From contig CAYMGQ010000001.1 of the NCBI GenBank assembly GCA_964390055.1, forward strand, positions 124,001 through 188,000: 64,000 nucleotides of DNA. Reading direction: 5' to 3'. The notes beneath the pieces are model-generated. The model saw nothing but the letters and a program-made list of their open reading frames with translations, was not told the DNA's origin and ran no database searches. Numbering within the stretch: the first letter of the stretch is position 1; every line of letters starts with the position of its first letter. This document shows, piece by piece, positions 41,348-50,653 of this stretch. The position numbers were made by a program, and so were the translations under genes. The stretch comes from CAYMGQ01 sp964390055. Its GTDB lineage: Bacteria; Bacillota; Clostridia; Peptostreptococcales; Natronincolaceae.

Positions 41348-42688
41348 ATGGACATCATAATTGTATTTATAATATCCTTTATTTTACTTATAGCAAGTAT
41401 TTTGAAGGGGATTTTTATAGGTATTCCATTATTCCTATGTTTTCTTTTTTTTGTTATTTTGGCCCTAAGGAGAAATTTTACCCCAATGGATATTCTGCAA
41501 ATGGCCTATAGGGGAAATAAGAAGGTCTTCCTAGTCCTTAATATCTTTGTATTAATAGGAGCTATCACCGCCAGTTGGATGGCCTCGGGTACCATGGGGG
41601 GTATTATCTACTATGGAATTCAACTAATGAGGCCTAAATATTTCCTGTTATATAGCTTCTTAATTTCTGTTATAATCTCCTTTCTTCTTGGCACAGCCTT
41701 TGGTACTGTTAGTACAGTAGGGGTGGCCCTAATTGTCATGGCCAAGGGTGGAGGGGTAAATATTAATCTAGCTGCGGGTGCTATAATAGCCGGGGCATAT
41801 TTTGGTGACAGGGCTTCGCCCATGTCAAGTAGTGCTAATTTAGTTGCAACCATAACAGATACTAACTTATATAAAAATATAAACAATATGTTCAAAACAG
41901 CCATTATTCCCTTTATTATCAGCCTAATAATATATAGCCTCCTTTCCCTTCAAGAGCCCCTGAATTTGTTAAATAATAACATGGGGAATGATATATTAAA
42001 GGCATTTGTCATTGACTGGCGGGTCTTGTTACCTGCCGCTATGATTGTAGTTTTAGCACTTCTAAGGCTGGATATAAAGTTATCCATGCTCCTAAATATA
42101 GGGTTGGCAGGATTTTTAGCGGTAATTTTGCAGGGATATTCCTTGAGGGAAATCATCAATTTCATTGTTTTTGGTTTCCAGCTTAAGTCTCCTGGACCCC
42201 TACAGGACATACTCCAGGGTGGGGGTATTTTATCCATGGCAAATGCAGCCATAGTTGTCTTTATTTCCAGTGCCCTTTCAGAATTACTTATAGGAACTGA
42301 TATGCTTAATAATTTAACTATTTATTTAAATAAGATAAGGAGACGCTCCAGCTTGTTTTTAACCACAATTTTAACTGCCATAGCTACAGCAGCCTTTGGA
42401 TGTAATCAGACAATGTCCATTGTACTGACTAAGCAACTATTAAGGGAATCCTACCAAATGAACCAGTTAGATAATTACCAGTTAGCCATGGATATAGAAA
42501 ATTCCTCCGTGGTTTTAGCACCTTTAATTCCATGGAATATTGCCTTATTTGTTCCAGCAACAACTTTGGCAGTAAGCCCCGCCAAAATCACTCCCTTTCT
42601 TTTTTACCTATATTTAATCCCCCTATGTAACCTAATTTATTTTAAACCAAAGAATCCTCTAAGCAACAAGACCCTATCCCAAACTTAA
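41348..42688 (+). CDS. NhaC-family Na+/H+ antiporter
   Basis: Polytopic membrane protein of 446 residues with about 10-12 helices. Conserved patches include GTAFGTVSTVGVALIVMA (about res 116-133), AGAIIAGAYFGDRASPMSS (about 143-161), and FGCNQTMSIVLTKQL near the C-terminus, all typical of NhaC/tyrosine-malolactate-type antiporters. It expels sodium, or exchanges an organic anion. Start ATG with GGAGG. Single gene with a terminator behind it. Confidence 0.88.
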   Translation: MDIIIVFIISFILLIASILKGIFIGIPLFLCFLFFVILALRRNFTPMDILQMAYRGNKKVFLVLNIFVLIGAITASWMASGTMGGIIYYGIQLMRPKYFLLYSFLISVIISFLLGTAFGTVSTVGVALIVMAKGGGVNINLAAGAIIAGAYFGDRASPMSSSANLVATITDTNLYKNINNMFKTAIIPFIISLIIYSLLSLQEPLNLLNNNMGNDILKAFVIDWRVLLPAAMIVVLALLRLDIKLSMLLNIGLAGFLAVILQGYSLREIINFIVFGFQLKSPGPLQDILQGGGILSMANAAIVVFISSALSELLIGTDMLNNLTIYLNKIRRRSSLFLTTILTAIATAAFGCNQTMSIVLTKQLLRESYQMNQLDNYQLAMDIENSSVVLAPLIPWNIALFVPATTLAVSPAKITPFLFYLYLIPLCNLIYFKPKNPLSNKTLSQT

Positions 42689-42690
42689 AA

Positions 42691-42738
42691 AGCATAGGAC
42701 CCATTAGCAAAACACCTAATGGATCCTATATTTTTATC
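42691..42738 (+). terminator. Terminator after the NhaC-type gene
   Basis: ATAGGA-CCCATTAG with CTAATGG-ATCCTAT forms a long imperfect stem followed by ATTTTTAT on the plus strand. Confidence 0.75.
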
Positions 42739-42800
42739 CCTATCTCTCAATTGATATCTTGCTGAATTTATATAAACAATCCCAGTCTATCTAAATAGTC

Positions 42801-44237
42801 TTAAGACTGCAAGCTTTCAAGGATTATTCCCTTAAGTAGCTGGGGATTAGCCCTCCCTCCTGTGGCCTTCATAGCTTGGCCCATTAAAAACCCTAAAGCC
42901 CTAGATTTTCCTTCCTTGTAATCCTCTACAGCCTGGGGGTTTTTCCTTAATATCTCAAGGGCAACTTCCTCCAAATCACCCTCATGGCTGATTTGTTCTA
43001 AGCCCATCTCAACCACTAATTGCTTGGGAGAGATTCCTCTTGCCAACATTTGCCGAAAAACTTTTCTTCCCATGGTATAACTTATCTCACCTGATTGAAT
43101 TAATTTCATAAGCTCTGCCAAATCCTTGGCCCCTATGGGTATGCCTTCCTCCAAATCATCCCCACTCCCATAAAATCTTAATAGGTCCCCAGTTATCCAA
43201 TTTGCAGCCTCCTGGGGATTTCCATTATAAGATACAACCTCTTCAAAATAATCTACTAATTTTTTATCCCCAATTAATATAGCTGCCTCTTCCTCCCCTA
43301 TCCCATATTCTCTTATAATTCTTTTTTCTCTTATTTGGGGGAGTTCTGGGAAATCTTCTAGGGCCTCCGCAATAAATTCTTCTTCAATCTCCAAGGGCTT
43401 GATATCTGCTTCTACAAAATAACGGTAGTCCTCTGCATCCTCCTTGGTCCGCATGGGGATTGTTACTCCCTTGCTACTGTCCCATCTCCTAGTTTCTGGC
43501 TGAATCTTATATGCCTTACCTTCCATATATAAAGTCCTTTGTCTTTCCTCTTCCATGGTCAAGGCATTAAATACCTCCCTAAAGGAGTTAAGATTTTTAA
43601 TTTCTACCCTAGTATTTAATTCCTTCTCCTCAATTTTTCTTATTGAAATATTGACATCACATCTTAGGGAACCCTCTTCCATCTTGCAATCAGAAACCCC
43701 TGTGTATTCCAATATTGCCTTTAATAACTTAAGAAAGGCGACGGCTTCCCTTGGCCCCCTAAAATCAGCCTTGGTTACAATTTCAATTAGGGGGACCCCC
43801 GCCCTATTATAATCCACAAGGCTTATATCTTCATCAGCCAGGTGGATTAGCCTGCCAGCATCCTCTTCCAGGTGAATCCTCTCTATATTAATCTTTTTAG
43901 TCCTGCCATCTAATTCTATATTTATATAACCCTCACCACATAAGGGCATATCCCTCTGGGATATTTGATAGCCCTTGGGTAAGTCTGGATAAAAGTAATT
44001 TTTCCTATCAAATCTTATAAGCCTGTTAAGTCTACAATTTAAGGCCCTTCCTGCCCTAATGCCCAAGGACAGGGCCTGCCTATTTAAAAGTGGCAAAGTG
44101 CCCGGCATTCCCAAACATATTGGACAAATATTATGGTTAGGCGGACTTGCGAATTGGTTAGGACAGGCACAAAACATTTTTGACTTTGTCGCCAGTTCAA
44201 CATGTATCTCCAGGCCTATAATAGTTTCAAAATCCAT
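42801..44237 (-). CDS. gatB: Asp-tRNA(Asn)/Glu-tRNA(Gln) amidotransferase subunit B
   Basis: Binds misacylated tRNA and activates it for amidation. It begins ETIIGLEIHVELATKSKMFC (about res 4-23) and has cysteine zinc ligands (MFCACPN, NICPICLGMPG), DFNRAGVPLIEIVTKAD-like DYNRAGVPLIEIVT and a C-terminal YqeY domain. At 478 residues it has normal length. Start overlaps gatA's end by 11 bp. Third gene of gatC-A-B. Confidence 0.97.
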   Translation of the reverse strand: MDFETIIGLEIHVELATKSKMFCACPNQFASPPNHNICPICLGMPGTLPLLNRQALSLGIRAGRALNCRLNRLIRFDRKNYFYPDLPKGYQISQRDMPLCGEGYINIELDGRTKKINIERIHLEEDAGRLIHLADEDISLVDYNRAGVPLIEIVTKADFRGPREAVAFLKLLKAILEYTGVSDCKMEEGSLRCDVNISIRKIEEKELNTRVEIKNLNSFREVFNALTMEEERQRTLYMEGKAYKIQPETRRWDSSKGVTIPMRTKEDAEDYRYFVEADIKPLEIEEEFIAEALEDFPELPQIREKRIIREYGIGEEEAAILIGDKKLVDYFEEVVSYNGNPQEAANWITGDLLRFYGSGDDLEEGIPIGAKDLAELMKLIQSGEISYTMGRKVFRQMLARGISPKQLVVEMGLEQISHEGDLEEVALEILRKNPQAVEDYKEGKSRALGFLMGQAMKATGGRANPQLLKGIILESLQS

Positions 44238-45690
44238 TATTATCCCCCTTTAATTCCGGAATTTTTGTATCCACTTGTAATTCCTTTTCTAAATGGTGGG
44301 CCAGCCCTAATAATTTTGCTTCAGAAAAGTGACTACCTACTAGTTGTAGACCTATGGGTAGTTTTTCCTTGCTAAGACCACAGGGAATAGAAATAGCAGG
44401 TCCACCTATTAAATTAGTCCAGGCAGTATGGGATTTCTCCCTATATATTTGCAGTAAATTGTCTCTTTCTAAATCAGGCGACAAGCTTGGAGAGCTAGGA
44501 CCTAAGATAAAGTCATATTTTTTGAAAATCTGATCAAATTGAGCTTGCATTTGCCTCCTCATGTCAAGGGCCCTCTGATAGTATGAATCGTAGTTATCAG
44601 CAGAAAGGACATAGCTTCCAAGTATAATCCTTCCCTTAATCCCCCAACCCAAACCCTCTGTCCTGCTTTTTGAAATTAATTGGTCAATATCTTCATAATC
44701 TTCACTCCGGTGGCCATACCTAATTCCATCAAACCTACTCAAATTAGAACTAGCCTCAGCTGAGGAAATAATACTATAAATCCATAGGCTATCTGATAAA
44801 ATGGGTAAAGAAAATTCTTCTATTATAGCCCCCCTACCCTCTAGAATTTTAATTGCCCTATTTACTTTTTGTAAAATTTGAGGGTCCACATTGTCAGCAA
44901 ATAATTCCCTAGCTAAGCCTATTTTTATTCCCCTAATTTTCTCTGCCATCTTGCTTAAATAGTCTCTAGTTACCTCTAGCCCATAACTTGTTGGATCCCT
45001 TTTGTCCCTTCCCCCAATTATTTGGAGGATTAAACCACTATCTTTCACGGTTTTTGCATAAATTCCTACATGGTCCAAGGAGGAGCTTAGGCCTATGACC
45101 CCATACCTAGAGACTAAAGCATAGCTTGCTTTTAATCCCACAACACCACAATAGGTAGCTGCTAGTCTTACAGACCCACCAGTATCTGTCCCTATAGCTA
45201 AGGGGGCCAATCCGCTTGCCACAGCCACTGCCCCGCCATCGGCTGGCTCTTTAGTCCAAGGGTTCAGGCTAGGGGCAAAGGGACTCCTGTCTCCGGAAAA
45301 GCCCCCAGCAAACTCATCCATATTGCTTTTACCTAATATTATTCCGCCCGCCTCCCTTATCCTTTTTACTAGGCTTGCATCATAGGATGGAATAAAATCC
45401 TTTAGGAATTTTGACCCAGCCGTGGTTCTAGTTCCCCGGGTACATATATTATCCTTTATAGCTATGGGTATTCCTGCCAAACCCATTAAATTATCATAGC
45501 CAGCAGGATATAAATTTAATTTCTTTGCTTCCTTTAAGGCCTCCCTGTCTCTGACAGTAATATAGGCCTTGCTCATATTGTCTATTTCTTCAATCCTATT
45601 TAAATAAGCTCTCGTAATTTCCACAGGGCTGCAATCCTTTTTTCTATAGGCCTCTTGTATTCCCCTGATATTCAAAGTCTCTACTAACAC
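44227..45690 (-). CDS. gatA: Asp-tRNA(Asn)/Glu-tRNA(Gln) amidotransferase subunit A
   Basis: Glutaminase subunit of the tRNA amidotransferase, amidase-signature family. The Ser-cisSer-Lys residues lie in GIPIAIKDNIC (Lys, about res 79-89) and GTDTGGSVRLAATYCG (about 168-183; the usual motif GSDTGGSIRxP appears as GTDTGGSVRLA). At 487 residues it has normal length. Start GTG 45690. The first conserved position is Thr instead of Ser, and Arg-Leu replaces Arg-Gln; the core triad looks intact. Confidence 0.95.
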   Translation of the reverse strand: MLVETLNIRGIQEAYRKKDCSPVEITRAYLNRIEEIDNMSKAYITVRDREALKEAKKLNLYPAGYDNLMGLAGIPIAIKDNICTRGTRTTAGSKFLKDFIPSYDASLVKRIREAGGIILGKSNMDEFAGGFSGDRSPFAPSLNPWTKEPADGGAVAVASGLAPLAIGTDTGGSVRLAATYCGVVGLKASYALVSRYGVIGLSSSLDHVGIYAKTVKDSGLILQIIGGRDKRDPTSYGLEVTRDYLSKMAEKIRGIKIGLARELFADNVDPQILQKVNRAIKILEGRGAIIEEFSLPILSDSLWIYSIISSAEASSNLSRFDGIRYGHRSEDYEDIDQLISKSRTEGLGWGIKGRIILGSYVLSADNYDSYYQRALDMRRQMQAQFDQIFKKYDFILGPSSPSLSPDLERDNLLQIYREKSHTAWTNLIGGPAISIPCGLSKEKLPIGLQLVGSHFSEAKLLGLAHHLEKELQVDTKIPELKGDNNGF

Positions 45691-45703
45691 TAAACCACCC
45701 CTA

Positions 45704-45985
45704 TTATAATATTCTTGGTAATTCCAAATATCCTTCCCTTAAGGGGGCCCTAGCGGCCAACAAGTTTTTTCCCTCCCTAAAGCTAATAGGTTGGTCCTTT
45801 CTTAAATCCTGGCTTGTATTTTTCCCTAGGGGGTACTCTATCTCCTCCCCTGTGGCATTTTTTGTCTTGTTAAGGCAGGACAGTATTATGCCTATCTCCA
45901 TAGCTAGCTTTATTGCTTGCTCCTGGCTAATATTTAATTTGCTTTCTTTAGCTGCCTTTAATATTTCCTCACTATTTATTTCCAA
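45704..45985 (-). CDS. gatC: Asp-tRNA(Asn)/Glu-tRNA(Gln) amidotransferase subunit C
   Basis: Small subunit (93 residues) that holds GatA and GatB together. It matches the GatC pattern only moderately: the middle helix and C-terminal FREGKNLLAARAPLREGYLELPRIL fit (usual ...NAPxxxxGyfxVPrvl). Start is TTG 45985 with GGGGAGGG upstream. First gene of the gatCAB operon. Confidence 0.9.
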   Translation of the reverse strand: MEINSEEILKAAKESKLNISQEQAIKLAMEIGIILSCLNKTKNATGEEIEYPLGKNTSQDLRKDQPISFREGKNLLAARAPLREGYLELPRIL

Positions 45986-46040
45986 AACTATTCCCTCCCC
46001 TATTATTTACTTATATAATTTATCCTCCCCCTAATATAGG

Positions 46041-46075
46041 TTGTCCTTGCAGTATTGGACAAAACAAGTTATAAT
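46041..46075 (+). promoter_or_regulatory. Promoter of the ZIP transporter gene, with a dyad
   Basis: TTGCAG (46047-46052) and TATAAT (46070-46075) are spaced 17 bp. An inverted repeat TTGTCC-N10-GGACAA (46041-46062) overlaps the -35 box and could bind a regulator. The promoter lies in the gap between the divergent gatC and ZIP genes. The dyad may be chance. Confidence 0.5.
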
Positions 46076-46149
46076 TGATAAGTATTATCAAAACACCTCA
46101 TTACTTAATTAATGAGCTTTAATAAATCACAATGAAAGGAAGTTGCTTT

Positions 46150-46887
46150 ATGACTATTATAAATATCACAATCATAGGATCATTAGTTGGTGTTATAGGT
46201 ACAGGCCTAGGGGGTTTCCTTGTTATTTTACTGGGCAAACCTAGTGACAAAACTTTAAGTGCCATATTAGGTTTTGCTGGGGGAATTATGACCTCCATTA
46301 TATTTATGGACCTCCTACCTGAGGCTTTTGAAATAGGTGGCCTTGCTCCAGCAATTATAGGCCTTATAGTAGGCGTTTTATTAATATATGTAATGGATGT
46401 TTTCCAGCCCCATGAGCATTTTTTTGATAGCTCGGATGCCAATTTTAGATTTATTAAGGCTGGAGTAGTTCTGGCCATTGGTATAGCCTTGCATAATATT
46501 CCTGAAGGTTTAGCCATAGGAGCTGGATATACAGCAAATTCCCAGTTAGGTTTCTATCTGGCCCTAATAATTCTTATACAAAATATACCGGAGGGCGTTG
46601 CCATGGCTGCCCCTTTATATATAGGAGGCGTTAATAGATTCAAGGTTTTATATATTACCATGCTGTCGGGTCTACCTATGGGTCTTGGTGCCCTTATTGG
46701 TTCAGCAGTGGGTAACATATCTACCTATGTTCTAGCGGGGGGCCTAGGCTTTGCAGCTGGTGCCATGACCTTTATTGTCTTCCACGAAATGATACCAAGT
46801 GCCTATGAATTAAAATCTGGACATGCCCCGGCCCTAGGTGCAGTAGGGGGAATTATAGTTGGAATCCTAGTTAGTTTCCTAGGCTAG
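46150..46887 (+). CDS. ZIP-family metal transporter
   Basis: Divalent metal ion (probably zinc) importer of 245 residues with eight expected helices. Start ATG 46150 (MTIINITIIGS) is 7 bases after AAAGGAAG; the frame opens earlier at 46132. The metal-binding helices are ALHNIPEGLAIG (about res 116-127, HNxPEG) and IQNIPEGVAMAAPL (about 144-157, NIPEG), the ZIP signature. Its end overlaps the racemase gene tail to tail by 9 bp. Confidence 0.93.
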   Translation: MTIINITIIGSLVGVIGTGLGGFLVILLGKPSDKTLSAILGFAGGIMTSIIFMDLLPEAFEIGGLAPAIIGLIVGVLLIYVMDVFQPHEHFFDSSDANFRFIKAGVVLAIGIALHNIPEGLAIGAGYTANSQLGFYLALIILIQNIPEGVAMAAPLYIGGVNRFKVLYITMLSGLPMGLGALIGSAVGNISTYVLAGGLGFAAGAMTFIVFHEMIPSAYELKSGHAPALGAVGGIIVGILVSFLG

Positions 46888-47586
46888 GACTTGTTTCCCC
46901 AAGGCTATTTCTGCCCCTTTTTTGACATGAAGTAAGGTAGAATTGAATACCCTGGTTTGCATTTCCTCTTCGGCAATTAACAGGGGTAGTTCTGTACATC
47001 CAAGAACAATCCCCTGGCTACCCCTCTCGGACAGGCTACTGACTATTCTCATAATCTTCCGCCTAGAAATTTCATTTATTATCCCGGCTACCAATTCATT
47101 AAATATAATATGGTCCAATACCCTCCTGTCATCTTGAGAGGGTATAATAATTTCGATATTGTATTTTTGGGACAGCCTTTCCCTATAAAAGGCCGCCTCC
47201 ATGGTAAAGTTAGTAGCTAAAAGGCCCACCTTCTTTATTCCTAATTCTTGAATCTTCTCCCCAGTGGTATCTGCAATATGTAAAAGTGGAATTGACAGGC
47301 CCTCTTCTACCTCCTTAGCCACCCTGTGTATTGTATTGCTTGCAATTAAAATGAAATCTGCCCCTGCCCTTTCTAACCTTTGCCCGGCTTCAATTATATT
47401 TATGGCCAGCTCCTCCCACATACCCCACCGTTGCAACTTTATAATCTCATTAAAATCCACAGAATACATAATACATTTGCATGAATGGAAGCCCCCCAAC
47501 TCTCCTTGTATAATTTTATTTAATAATTTGTAATATTCCAATGAAGATTTCCAGCTCATTCCCCCTATTATACCTATGGTTTTCAT
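46879..47586 (-). CDS. Aspartate/glutamate racemase family protein
   Basis: Amino acid racemase of about 235 residues. Motifs: GIIGGMSWKSSLEYY at the N-terminus, the first catalytic segment ILIASNTIHRVA (about res 80), and the second GIVLGCTELPLLIAEE (about res 190). The second catalytic Cys is present. The first position reads Ser (ASNTIH) rather than Cys; E. coli YgeA has Thr there. It is probably a racemase or a related family enzyme with narrower activity. ATG 47586 or ATG 47592 may be the start; AGGAG lies at 4 or 10 bases. Confidence 0.85.
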   Translation of the reverse strand: MKTIGIIGGMSWKSSLEYYKLLNKIIQGELGGFHSCKCIMYSVDFNEIIKLQRWGMWEELAINIIEAGQRLERAGADFILIASNTIHRVAKEVEEGLSIPLLHIADTTGEKIQELGIKKVGLLATNFTMEAAFYRERLSQKYNIEIIIPSQDDRRVLDHIIFNELVAGIINEISRRKIMRIVSSLSERGSQGIVLGCTELPLLIAEEEMQTRVFNSTLLHVKKGAEIALGKQVLA

Positions 47587-47687
47587 TTGCATATCTCTCC
47601 TAAACTTTTATTCCCTTGCCAATAATACTTAACCATATTTTATCATTGCCCTAGGGGAACCGCAATATATCATAGTTTTTGCAAAAA

Positions 47688-47722
47688 TAATGAAAAACCC
47701 ATATAATTATGGGTTTTTCACT
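47688..47722 (-). terminator. Terminator after the flavodiiron protein gene
   Basis: GAAAAACCCATAATTATATG... forms an AAAAACCCATA/TATGGGTTTTT stem followed by CATTATTTTT on the minus strand, just after the stop at 47747. Confidence 0.85.
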
Positions 47723-47746
47723 AATTTCCTATTATAATTGTAGTCC

Positions 47747-48934
47747 TTAGGCTTTCTTGGCCAGGCTTTCACCAAAATCTACACATTGGCCTAGGGCCTC
47801 ATTATCAGGTGTCCACAAGGCCTTAACGCCCTTATCAGCAATTTCAAAACCTGCCTGTCTTAATTTATCCTCTATAATGCCAACAGATTCTCCACTCCAT
47901 CCATAACTACCAAAGGCAGCCGCCTTCTTGTTTTTAAACTTTAGCCCCTTAATCATATCTAGGACACTAGTAACAGAGGACAATATGGTATTATTTATGG
48001 TAGATGACCCTACTATAATCATTTTAGATTTAAATACCTCGGTCATAATATTGTTCTTATCAACAGTTGAGGAGTTGAATATTTTGACCTCTACTTGGCC
48101 GTCGGCTTTGATAATACCATCCCTTATAGACTCAGCCATCTTTCTTGTATTATTCCACATGGTGTCATAAATAATAGTGATTTGATTTTCTTGATAGTTT
48201 TTTGCCCATTCCATATATTTATTAACTATTTGCAGGGGATTATCCCTCCAAATTACCCCATGGCTAGGACAAATCATGTCAACAGGCAGATTAAAGTCAA
48301 GAACCTCTTTAATTTTTCTTTCTACTAATGGACTAAAGGGGGTTAAAATATTAGCATAGTATTTTATGGCCTCCTGCCATAGTTCCCCCTGATCTACTAG
48401 ATCATTGTACATCAACTCTGATACATAGTGCTGGCCAAAGGCATCATTGCTAAAGAGAATATTTTCTCCCGTTAAATATACAAACATGCTATCGGGCCAA
48501 TGTAACATTGGAGCTTCAACAAATATTAGCTTATTTTTTCCTAATTCCAATTCATCCCCAGTCTTTACCTCTATAAAATTCCAATCCTTATGGAATTGAC
48601 CCTTTAGGGATTTAACCGCATTGCTAGTACAATAAATCGGTGTGTCTGGAATTTGAGCCATCAGTTCTGGTAGGGCCCCACTATGGTCAATTTCCCCATG
48701 GTTTACTATAATATAATCAATTTCCTCAAGGTCAATTTCCTTCTTTAAATTTTCTACAAATTCCCTACTATATGGCTCCCATACGGTGTCTATTAATACA
48801 TTCTTTTCATCCCTAATTAAATAAGAGTTATAGGTAGACCCCCTAAAAACAGAATATTCCTTGCCATGAAATTCCCTAAGCTCCCAGTCAGTTTTTCCAA
48901 CCCAAGTTACAGTATCCTTTACCTTAAAAGCCAT
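47747..48934 (-). CDS. Flavodiiron protein (FprA-type)
   Basis: Oxygen- or nitric-oxide-reducing flavoprotein of anaerobes. An N-terminal metallo-beta-lactamase-like domain carries the diiron motif VNHGEIDHSGALPEL (HxExDH, about res 79-84), and a later region has MLHWPDSMFVYL and FSNDAFGQH (iron ligands). A C-terminal flavodoxin domain (about res 250-395) has ITIIYDTMWNNTRKMAESI (FMN-binding). At 395 residues it has normal length. With the two rubrerythrins it fits protection from air in a strict anaerobe. Confidence 0.95.
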   Translation of the reverse strand: MAFKVKDTVTWVGKTDWELREFHGKEYSVFRGSTYNSYLIRDEKNVLIDTVWEPYSREFVENLKKEIDLEEIDYIIVNHGEIDHSGALPELMAQIPDTPIYCTSNAVKSLKGQFHKDWNFIEVKTGDELELGKNKLIFVEAPMLHWPDSMFVYLTGENILFSNDAFGQHYVSELMYNDLVDQGELWQEAIKYYANILTPFSPLVERKIKEVLDFNLPVDMICPSHGVIWRDNPLQIVNKYMEWAKNYQENQITIIYDTMWNNTRKMAESIRDGIIKADGQVEVKIFNSSTVDKNNIMTEVFKSKMIIVGSSTINNTILSSVTSVLDMIKGLKFKNKKAAAFGSYGWSGESVGIIEDKLRQAGFEIADKGVKALWTPDNEALGQCVDFGESLAKKA

Positions 48935-49125
48935 GGTATTTTACCCCTTTCTCCTTAATCTTTTTATAATTGCTATCTATATCTTATTTTCCCATAAATC
49001 TATTGTCTAAACATAGGGCTTCTGTTTTTTATCTATACCAAGAAATAAAGTACTAAATCCTCACCCATAGTAAGCTAAACTAGTAAATTATTGTATGCCC
49101 CTATTTTGAAAAATATTAGCCATCT

Positions 49126-49155
49126 TTTACATATTGTGTTATAATTATATATAAT
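49126..49155 (+). promoter_or_regulatory. Promoter of thiT
   Basis: TTTACA (49126-49131) and TATAAT (49150-49155) are spaced 18 bp. The start site would be near 49162, at the front of the TPP aptamer. Confidence 0.65.
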
Positions 49156-49164
49156 TAAATATTT

Positions 49165-49245
49165 ATCGCTGGGGGTGCCTTGTGCTGAGAGGATAAATCC
49201 AACCCTTCGAACCTGTAGGTTAGAACCTGCGTAGGAAAGCATCAT
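49165..49245 (+). ncRNA. TPP riboswitch (THI element)
   Basis: Contains the conserved THI box strands: GGGGGUGCC, GCUGAGAGGAUAAA, ACCCUUCGAACCUG and GGUUAGAACCUGCGUAGGAA. Followed by a strong terminator and thiT. TPP binding would terminate transcription of the thiamine transporter. This is the main content of the gap 48935-49328. Confidence 0.97.
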
Positions 49246-49253
49246 TTTGTATT

Positions 49254-49289
49254 TTAGGTGAAAAGGCTTTCTTTTCACCTTTTTTTTAT
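49254..49289 (+). terminator. Terminator of the TPP riboswitch
   Basis: AGGTGAAAAG-gctt-CTTTTCACCT stem followed by TTTTTTT, between aptamer and thiT. Confidence 0.92.
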
Positions 49290-49328
49290 GCATCCAGTGG
49301 TAAATAGATAAAATCTAAGAAAGGATGT

Positions 49329-49979
49329 ATGAATATGTTTCAAAAACTTTTAGAATTAAAGCCGGAAGTTATAGTTATTCTTGCATTGTTAGTAGTTATA
49401 GCTGTGCTAATGACCTACTTGGGCAGGCATAGGAAATTTAAATTTGATACTAGGGTAATTGTTTATGGTAGCTTATCCGTTACCCTATCCATGATATTGT
49501 CCTACATAAGGCTTTATCGTTTTCCCCAGGGGGGTAGTGTAACTCCAGCTGCCATGTTGCCCCTTATCCTTTATGCAGTAATGTTTGGACCCCTGCCTGG
49601 AATTATTGCAGGATTTGCCTTTGGAATGCTTAGATTAATCCAGGACCCCTATATTATCCATTGGGCCCAGTTTCTCTTGGATTATCCTTTAGCTTATGGG
49701 GCCTTGGGATTGGGGGGCTTCTATAGGAAAAACCTCACCGTTGCCTGTATCTTTGCCGGCTTTGGTAGGTTTTTAATGAGTTTTTTATCTGGTGTCATAT
49801 TTTTTGGTATCTATGCTCCAGAAGGAATGAATGTATGGCTTTATTCCTTTATAGTCAACTTCTTTGCCATTGGGGGCAACACCCTGATTTGCATCCTAAT
49901 AGCCCTAATTCCTCAGGTTCGGAATGCTATTAACCATGTCCAACGTAGTGTGCCAAATTCCCATAGTCATGGGGCATAA
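49329..49979 (+). CDS. thiT: Energy-coupled thiamine transporter S component
   Basis: Membrane protein of about 216 residues with six expected helices that binds thiamine and joins the shared ECF energising module. It is under a TPP riboswitch. The GFAFGMLRLIQDPYIIHWAQFLLDY-type segment (about res 95-120) matches the ThiT pattern (GxxxG..Q, FLLDYPLAY). The start may be ATG 49329 or ATG 49335; AAGGA lies 3 or 9 bases away. The EcfAAT module is not in the window. Confidence 0.93.
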   Translation: MNMFQKLLELKPEVIVILALLVVIAVLMTYLGRHRKFKFDTRVIVYGSLSVTLSMILSYIRLYRFPQGGSVTPAAMLPLILYAVMFGPLPGIIAGFAFGMLRLIQDPYIIHWAQFLLDYPLAYGALGLGGFYRKNLTVACIFAGFGRFLMSFLSGVIFFGIYAPEGMNVWLYSFIVNFFAIGGNTLICILIALIPQVRNAINHVQRSVPNSHSHGA

Positions 49980-50011
49980 AAAACAGGGGTTTTCTGCCCC
50001 TGTTTTTTAAA
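49978..50011. terminator. Bidirectional terminator
   Basis: AAAAAACAGGGG-ttttctg-CCCCTGTTTTTT stem between the convergent thiT and zinc-ribbon genes. Confidence 0.93.
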
Positions 50012-50013
50012 CA

Positions 50014-50466
50014 TTATAATTCCCTACCACATTCCTTGCAGAACTTTGCATCTTCATCATTCAAACTATTGCAAGCCCTGCATTTTATTTTAATTATTTC
50101 CTTTATTTCCCTTTTCTTTTTATTGAAAACTTCTCCTTCAAAATCTATCCCCTCTAGGGCATCATTTATCATACCACCAGTAGCCCTACTATAGGGTTTT
50201 AAATCTTCTCTTGCCCTTTCTGGGTCTAGGACTAGGCCTGATCCAGCTGTTCCCCTAGCACCAATCCCCCTTAAAATACTACCCACAATCATACAAATCA
50301 TCCCTATAAGGGCCCTTGTAAAAAATGCTGGCGGACCATCAAAAAACATGGGGTCCCCACTAAAAAAAGTAAAGAAGGATGATAAAAATAAGATAAATCC
50401 AAGAGCCATTAATCCCAGGCCCGCATAATACATAAACTTTCTTCCTTCAGAAATTTCCTTTGACAT
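50014..50466 (-). CDS. Membrane protein with C-terminal zinc ribbon, unknown function
   Basis: A 150-residue protein with two hydrophobic helices near the N-terminus (about res 14-32 and 47-65) and a C-terminal zinc ribbon (CRACNSLNDEDAKFCKECG, two CxxC, about res 132-150). Function is not known. Proteins of this layout, with a small membrane anchor and cytoplasmic zinc ribbon, are common in Firmicutes. Start ATG with GGGGGG upstream. Confidence 0.7.
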   Translation of the reverse strand: MSKEISEGRKFMYYAGLGLMALGFILFLSSFFTFFSGDPMFFDGPPAFFTRALIGMICMIVGSILRGIGARGTAGSGLVLDPERAREDLKPYSRATGGMINDALEGIDFEGEVFNKKKREIKEIIKIKCRACNSLNDEDAKFCKECGREL

Positions 50467-50653
50467 ATTATATCCCCCCTAGATATAGGTGCTTTCCTAG
50501 CCTACCATTAGTAGCGATAGGTCACCTGTCTTCCATTTCAACCCTTTCCCTGTAAAGGCAAGTATAATACCGGGGTATACATAAGGGAGGCAAAGACTTT
50601 TAAAACCACCAATATATACTTATCTTTCCTTTCCATTATTAGTCCCCCATACA

